From Planctomycetota bacterium (GTDB lineage Bacteria > Planctomycetota > UBA8742 > UBA2392): 64,000 nucleotides of DNA. A program made the position numbers and the translations under genes. Shown here piece by piece: positions 59,701 to 64,000 of the stretch (position 1 is the first letter of the stretch; each line of letters opens with the position of its first letter). The notes under the pieces are model-generated. The model saw only the letters and a list, made by a program, of their open reading frames with translations. It had not been told where the DNA came from and did no database searches. The stretch spans positions 286,642 to 350,641 of the forward strand of contig JAHBYA010000001.1 of assembly GCA_019636195.1 (NCBI GenBank), given 5' to 3'.

Positions 59701-62700
59701 GAACCACGACCGGGGGCGCAGACTACGTTGCCGGCTACGTTACAAATTTCACGGGCGGGGACATGTCTGCCCTGAACATGGCAGCGGGCGAACTCGTGAT
59801 CGACCCACGAACCTCACAAAGCGTGAATCTGGATCACTTCGTATGCGATGACGGCATCGATGCGCTCATCCCGTGGAGCGAGACCAGCGCGGCAGTAGAC
59901 TTGAGCGGTCTGTCGGTGAGTGCCAAGGGAACCTGGTTCTCCAACCACAGTGCTACCTGCACATCACTCAGCATTGCTTTGGAGGGTCGGCTCATAGTTG
60001 TTTCAGGTTTCACCATACAGGCAAACCGGGTCTCCAATAGCGGCAGTATTGAAGTTTGTAGTGGCGCACAACTTTACTTGGCCAGTACCGGGTCAGTTGG
60101 CGAGTCCTCCGGCCGACTGGGGATCTATGGCACTCTGACCATCGGCTCTACCGGCAGTGCTACGTACTGGGTAATCGGTGGTGTCATTGAGTGTCGAGGG
60201 GCAACTCTGGAGTCCGGGGGTAGTTTCGTAAGCACACTCCAGATCGACAGTGATGTGGGCACCGCTGGCATTGCTGACATCACTGGCTGCGTATTTTCCA
60301 AGGTCAAGTTCACGGTTGCATCCGGTGGTGTAGTAGATGCCTTCAATGACAACACGTTTCAGGACGGAGCAGCAGGTGAGCACATCCTGTGGCAGTGTGA
60401 GAATCCGCAGTCTGTTGTTGTCTTCCGAGGTGTGCAGTTCAATTACACATGCGCGCTCTGCGCAAATTTCTACAACGCTTCCGCTTCCGCCAGTGCCCGC
60501 GTACTCACACTGATTGGCGGAGGAGGCCCTCGGAATGGGGAAGCGTTTGACAACCCGACCAATGACGCGAAAGTTCTTTTTGAGTTCATGCCGCCGGTGG
60601 ATGTTCAGGCAACTGCGGGTGATACTCGGATTCGGCTGGAGTGGGCTGACGACCCGCAGGCCGATCCTTCTGGTGCTGGCTACAACATTTATCGCACGAC
60701 CGCCCCCAACGATGCTCCGCCATGGGGTTCCCCGATCAACGGTGGCTCGCCGGTTACCGACACCTTCTACAACGACACCAGCCTGACAAACGGTACGACG
60801 TACTACTATTACGTCACGTGCGCAGGCTCGGGCGTAGGCACCGAAAGTGCCGGTTCCGCCCGAGTCAGTGCCAAACCCGCTGCTCCCAGCTTTAACACGG
60901 TTGTTCCAGGCTTCCTGACAGCCGACGGCGTATTCGCATTGACCGCCATCGGTGCTGCAACACACTGGGTCCAGGACGTGAACCAGGACGTGGACATAAC
61001 GCACGGCGGGACGGGCACCATCACAGTCAACGACTTTCTGGTCATCAGCCCGACGTTGATACTGATTGACGTTACTACAGACGCTTTGGATGCCGTCTCA
61101 GCGAATGTGCAAATCGACGCGGATGACGTCTGGGGGATCTCCGGGTATGATGAGAGCATAACAACCACCATTGCGGTGAATTCTAACCCATCGGACCTGA
61201 TCCCAGCTGTTTCCTTTGTTGATCCTTCGGCAGATGCTGACACCGCAACGGCGTTTGACATTGAGTTGTCGTTCTCGGCAAACGGCGGGGCCGATGTTGA
61301 CGACGCGACCTTCGAGTTTTTTGCCAGCCGGGTCGTCAGCCACGACAATGCGGACCGCGACCCCGGCACAAACCTCGCGACGGGCGCTACCGACATCTTC
61401 GATACCATCACCGCTTCCGGGGCCGAAGCCTCGATTGAGGGCTCCGCTGGAGCCGGGGACCAGAAATTCTACGACGGCGAGTACATCCTGTCCGCCCGTG
61501 TGGCAAACGTTGACGGCAAGTACTCCCACTGGGCACGTCGGCGGATTTACGTGAACGGAGCTTCGGGCGACCTGATCAAGGTTCCGGATGGCGCCGGTGG
61601 CGTACCCGTCAAACTGCTGCAGGGCAAGACCCAGACGATCACGATCGCCGGCAGTGGCCTGAGCGGCACGCCGGACTTTGGCGCGGACATTGAAATCATC
61701 AGCACATCCGGCAGCGGCGCGACCATGGATGTCACGGTCTATGTCGAGAACCTGGCAGCAGCCGGGCCGCGCACGATCACCACCAACAGCGGGGCAAAGG
61801 CCGGTATCGCGACGGTTGCCTACCCGACCGAGCTACTGCCCCAAGTAAACAACGAGGAACCGTCGCGCAACCCAGCCATCGGCGGCATGAACGTGTTTCT
61901 CGTCAACGGCGAGTTCTTCAAGGCCGAGACCGACATTGCCGTCCGCGGCCGCATGATGGGCGTGAGCTGGTCGCGCTTCTATCGCAGCCAGATCACTTAC
62001 AATGGACCGCTCGGCCAGAACTGGATCGGCCATTACTACCAGCGCGTGACCGTAAACAGCGGCGCGACGGACATCATCACCTGGTACACGCCTGACGGTC
62101 GCAGCGAGGAGTTTGAGATCGACGGCAGCGACTACACCAGCCCCGCTGGCATCTATGTCAAGCCGGAGTGGGTGGGCGATAACATGTCATTGCTGGACCG
62201 CCACGGCTATCGCTGCGTGTTCGATAACGAGGGCCGCCTGTGGAAGTGCATAGACCGCAACGGCAACTTCACCGAGTGCGAGTACAACTTTGCCGGCCAG
62301 CTTGTCCGCATCTACAACGACCGGCGCGACGCTTTTGACATTACCTACCACGATCACGGCCGCGTACTCAAGTTCATTGACGACCTGTGGGACCCCGACG
62401 AACGCGAAGTCGAGTACGACTACAATGCCAATGGCGACCTGGTCTCGCAGTTCGCACCGGAGACTTCACGCTACTCGGGCGCGGGCCGCATCACCTATGG
62501 CTATCGCTACGACAACCAGCACCGCCTGACTGAGTGCATCAATCCGCGCGAGTTCGCGGAGAGCCAAAACCCTGCCAGTTACATGGAAAACCAGTACGAC
62601 GCGCAGGGCCGCGTTGTCGCGCAACGCCTGGGCGGGCAGGACCAGTGGCTGTACCTGCGATACACCACCACTACCGGCCTGGTGCGCGAACTGGACCGCC

Positions 62701-64000
62701 GCAAGCTGCTCACCGAGTACTCACTGGACGCGGAAGGCCGGGTCGAAAGGATCGAGCGTTTTACCGGCTTCTTTGACGTGGATCGCGACGCGCCCATCGA
62801 CCATGACGACCTCACCGGCCCCAGCGCGCAAGTGCGCGCAAGCGACCCCACCTCGTTTGCCACCGAACTGACCTACAATGCTGACCACGAAGTCGAGACA
62901 ATCACATCCCCACGCGCCATTGCTGACAGCTTTGGCAACGCCACCACCGAGTACACCTATGACGACAGCAGTATGAACCGGCTGGCGCACGGCAACGTAC
63001 TCGGAGTCCGCCAGGTCGATTACCAGGGCGTGGAAAGCGACCTGGTGACCACCTACACCTACGAGGACAACTACCAGTTCGTGAAGACTGTGACGAACCC
63101 GCGCGGGAACCTCACGACGTACGTCTATGACTACGAAGAAACCGACGAACCGGATGACATCGCGGCGGCCAACCTGGTAAGGGTCACTTCGCCTGTGCTG
63201 AACTCGGGCACTGCGGCCGGCAGCAGTAACGTGACGCGCACAACCTACAACGAGTTCGGCCAGCCGCTGACCATGATTGACGCGGAAGGCAACGTCACGC
63301 GCTTTGTCTATTACTCGACGGGCGCGACCAACGGCTACCTCAAGCAGCGCATCACCGACTGGGGCGGCTTGAACCTGACCAGTGAGTTTGACTACGATAA
63401 CGTCGGCAACCTGACGGCATCCTGGCCGCCGCGGGCGTTTGAAAGCGGCAGCAAGGACGACTCATTCAAGTCCACGTTCGTGGTCAATGAACTCAACCAG
63501 ACTTGGCACGTGACCGGCCCCCGCCTTTACGAGTTCTCCGCCGGCGCCCGCGCCGAGGCCTACAGCTACTTCGATCCCAACGGCAACCTCACACACTCAT
63601 TCCGTGAGTACGTTACCGACGCGGGCACCCAACCCAACCAGCCCGGCGACGCTGACGATCCTGCCACGTTTGAAAAAGCCAGCACAGCCATGGCCGCCAC
63701 CTGGGCCGAAACCAGCTACACCTACGACCTGCTCAATCGCCGCGCTACTTCCACGGTAGACGCCGTCGCCGGCAGCGCCATCACGCGCCTGACCAGCAGT
63801 GTCGAGTACGACGCCAACGACAACGTCGTTCGCACATACTCGCCGCTGGGCAACTCCAGCTTCACGGTCTACGACGAACGCGACATGGTGTTCCGACGCG
63901 TCAGCGGCTACGCCAGCGATGTCGCGGCAACCTTCGAGACCGACTATGACGACGACGGCAACGTCATCGCCTCGCGCGATGCCCTGGGCAACGAAAGCAC
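56715..64000 (+). CDS. Giant secreted RHS/YD-repeat protein with beta-helix and fibronectin-like modules (partial)
   Basis: A single frame runs unbroken from 56589 to the window edge, so the gene is incomplete at its 3' end and the product exceeds 2400 residues. I start at 56715 because MRFLAIIALLLAAQAAWA is a clean Sec signal with AWA cleavage; ATGs at 56652 and 56589 are alternatives. Residues up to about 700 form a right-handed beta-helix with repeated GGTxTIRNGATL-type turns. Two or three fibronectin-III-like modules follow (YQIQVSANADFSGTHKW, RIRLEWADDPQADPSG, NIYRTT). From about 61890 a DUF6531-like RHS entry begins (VRGRMMGVSWSRFYRSQITY), then YD repeats (YDYNANGDLVSQF, YTYDLLNRRATST, YDDDGNVIASRDALGNEST). 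RHS shells typically encapsulate a C-terminal toxin, which lies outside the window. Confidence 0.85.
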   Translation, partial: MRFLAIIALLLAAQAAWALTVTADITTDTTWTSSDSPVIINPAGSSGGTITVRNGATLTIDSSGGAVIVRWNENCDFRIGDGTEDGTLHLEAAGNAITFEVRTGGNINVSPTGQILCTDTTSPVNFTRFSTNTWGALDFEAGQTRRSELKNCTFSFGGNDSGAHNGIIHIRDSGDNMPRLENISFDTCTGSAIRMDGEGIQLLEPGNLFGPISVANTTYAFNLQTTVSTANEIRFPDIEGTTAPLAQFTGNQTIGSSTAISHWRFDDAWEFVEVTGTPAIIIVQGSIWGTAEKRPVFRTTSGTGKAAWTGIQVTTDSYPNIFGGIGPLSFVEVRNASVGIDIDKGTTYTPDAAGATPWKFPGLVARMCGIGIRVRTALAGSAPFEGYTTIIDGANLGGTTTSGDCTTCIQVEHGRAIIQSCVIDGAVTANIGIGNGATVPNDVTIRECRLSDAAATHSINLGNCAAPSSVTIERTSIFTATTGITFAQTSGDSNRSLTVRNSCITALTTCVSLNVTTASVVSMLFEDCTIGGTSSGSVQRGILATSMGSSSSALWRRCNVVNCVDYGFITGTGTGNTCEYTFEECAFLENGDGGTGRGGISDSRGNGARVVAVHCTFQGNNPWGVFDNQASAAALAENCYWGASDGPGGAGPGSGNAINSATNVDASPFLAGPYFAELLGGSPASASEWNVQEDATTPADALHVIAADPYFAWVFASDFTGETQSAYQIQVSANADFSGTHKWDTSKTGSTSATYHQYAGSTLDPGTTYHARIALWNQSDRRGPWHVLVFRMNGGPGTIDDTDREPGVEPPTTPPVVKDATPELIFRAPADGNSDPLHFQIELDTADTFDTGNLRSLDTSAILGAGGLAEYSTDDGTTWLPLPHSGVPADIGALIRVTCPHEYPNSLGVLTDTDWFWRVRASDTFAAGAWSTAFVFEVAREYTFSGTVTGASDIGFVIYKAPSTLIASGSSVTSTFSITTSSSLNVNDRIVIGVAGTTTGGADYVAGYVTNFTGGDMSALNMAAGELVIDPRTSQSVNLDHFVCDDGIDALIPWSETSAAVDLSGLSVSAKGTWFSNHSATCTSLSIALEGRLIVVSGFTIQANRVSNSGSIEVCSGAQLYLASTGSVGESSGRLGIYGTLTIGSTGSATYWVIGGVIECRGATLESGGSFVSTLQIDSDVGTAGIADITGCVFSKVKFTVASGGVVDAFNDNTFQDGAAGEHILWQCENPQSVVVFRGVQFNYTCALCANFYNASASASARVLTLIGGGGPRNGEAFDNPTNDAKVLFEFMPPVDVQATAGDTRIRLEWADDPQADPSGAGYNIYRTTAPNDAPPWGSPINGGSPVTDTFYNDTSLTNGTTYYYYVTCAGSGVGTESAGSARVSAKPAAPSFNTVVPGFLTADGVFALTAIGAATHWVQDVNQDVDITHGGTGTITVNDFLVISPTLILIDVTTDALDAVSANVQIDADDVWGISGYDESITTTIAVNSNPSDLIPAVSFVDPSADADTATAFDIELSFSANGGADVDDATFEFFASRVVSHDNADRDPGTNLATGATDIFDTITASGAEASIEGSAGAGDQKFYDGEYILSARVANVDGKYSHWARRRIYVNGASGDLIKVPDGAGGVPVKLLQGKTQTITIAGSGLSGTPDFGADIEIISTSGSGATMDVTVYVENLAAAGPRTITTNSGAKAGIATVAYPTELLPQVNNEEPSRNPAIGGMNVFLVNGEFFKAETDIAVRGRMMGVSWSRFYRSQITYNGPLGQNWIGHYYQRVTVNSGATDIITWYTPDGRSEEFEIDGSDYTSPAGIYVKPEWVGDNMSLLDRHGYRCVFDNEGRLWKCIDRNGNFTECEYNFAGQLVRIYNDRRDAFDITYHDHGRVLKFIDDLWDPDEREVEYDYNANGDLVSQFAPETSRYSGAGRITYGYRYDNQHRLTECINPREFAESQNPASYMENQYDAQGRVVAQRLGGQDQWLYLRYTTTTGLVRELDRRKLLTEYSLDAEGRVERIERFTGFFDVDRDAPIDHDDLTGPSAQVRASDPTSFATELTYNADHEVETITSPRAIADSFGNATTEYTYDDSSMNRLAHGNVLGVRQVDYQGVESDLVTTYTYEDNYQFVKTVTNPRGNLTTYVYDYEETDEPDDIAAANLVRVTSPVLNSGTAAGSSNVTRTTYNEFGQPLTMIDAEGNVTRFVYYSTGATNGYLKQRITDWGGLNLTSEFDYDNVGNLTASWPPRAFESGSKDDSFKSTFVVNELNQTWHVTGPRLYEFSAGARAEAYSYFDPNGNLTHSFREYVTDAGTQPNQPGDADDPATFEKASTAMAATWAETSYTYDLLNRRATSTVDAVAGSAITRLTSSVEYDANDNVVRTYSPLGNSSFTVYDERDMVFRRVSGYASDVAATFETDYDDDGNVIASRDALGNES

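Overview
The window is a bacterial accessory region of roughly 60% GC. It has dense, tightly packed genes, recognisable Shine-Dalgarno sequences and several scars of tRNA-Gly integration. No ribosomal or housekeeping marker is present, so the phylum cannot be fixed. The Sec signal peptides, lipoprotein and giant secreted RHS protein fit a Gram-negative environmental lineage, but that is an inference. About 53 kb of the 64 kb reads as a defence island.

Layout. (1) 0.1-6.7 kb: an XRE regulator with a near-perfect operator, then a compact 7-deazaguanine DNA-modification module. It holds a DpdA-like transglycosylase with an N-terminal DUF6884-like domain, a UvrD-like helicase, an Fe-S RecB-like nuclease, a probable Nmad3 protein and a convergent queD. 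(2) 6.8-8.5 kb: a Pycsar pair, nucleotidyl cyclase plus membrane effector, followed by a DUF262/DUF1524 relic. (3) 9.1-18.3 kb: a 1480-residue type IIG-like methylase/nuclease, a YwgA/YwfO-like HD pair, a small membrane protein and an HExxH protein of unknown family. (4) 18.4-21.8 kb: a PLD-SNF2 helicase, then a tyrosine recombinase beside a tRNA-Gly(CCC) 3' fragment. (5) 23.7-32.5 kb: a second PLD-SNF2 helicase, translationally coupled to a second large adenine methylase, an unknown gene, and a soluble-plus-four-TM pair. This block ends at a tRNA-Gly(GCC) 3' fragment. (6) 33.6-39.8 kb: an operon of TIR-TIR-SLOG, ThsB-like TIR, Nmad2 and MazG-like genes, facing a divergent-strand pair of a second ThsB-like TIR and an HMUDK_hel protein (hypermodified-thymidine pathway family). 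(7) 41.5-53.8 kb: a type I-E CRISPR-cas locus with 65 repeat units. It has no cas3, and its Cas5 carries a C-terminal HNH nuclease domain. The locus is bracketed by a 55-bp imperfect direct repeat and preceded by a relic of another cas8e. (8) 53.4-64 kb: a lipoprotein, small unknowns, a TetR regulator, a HEAT-repeat protein and the start of a giant secreted RHS/YD-repeat protein that runs off the window.

How it works together. Most modules are self-contained anti-phage systems. They act by base modification with restriction, cyclic-nucleotide signalling, NAD/TIR signalling or adaptive immunity. They appear to have accumulated by repeated tyrosine-recombinase integration at tRNA-Gly genes. The two tRNA fragments share flanking motifs at identical distances, which marks the 23.5-33.3 kb block as one inserted cassette. 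The most notable systems are the Cas5-HNH type I-E locus and the TIR-SLOG/TIR/Nmad2/MazG operon. Cas5-HNH is a known rare variant in which HNH replaces Cas3. I know of no described system with the gene set of that operon.
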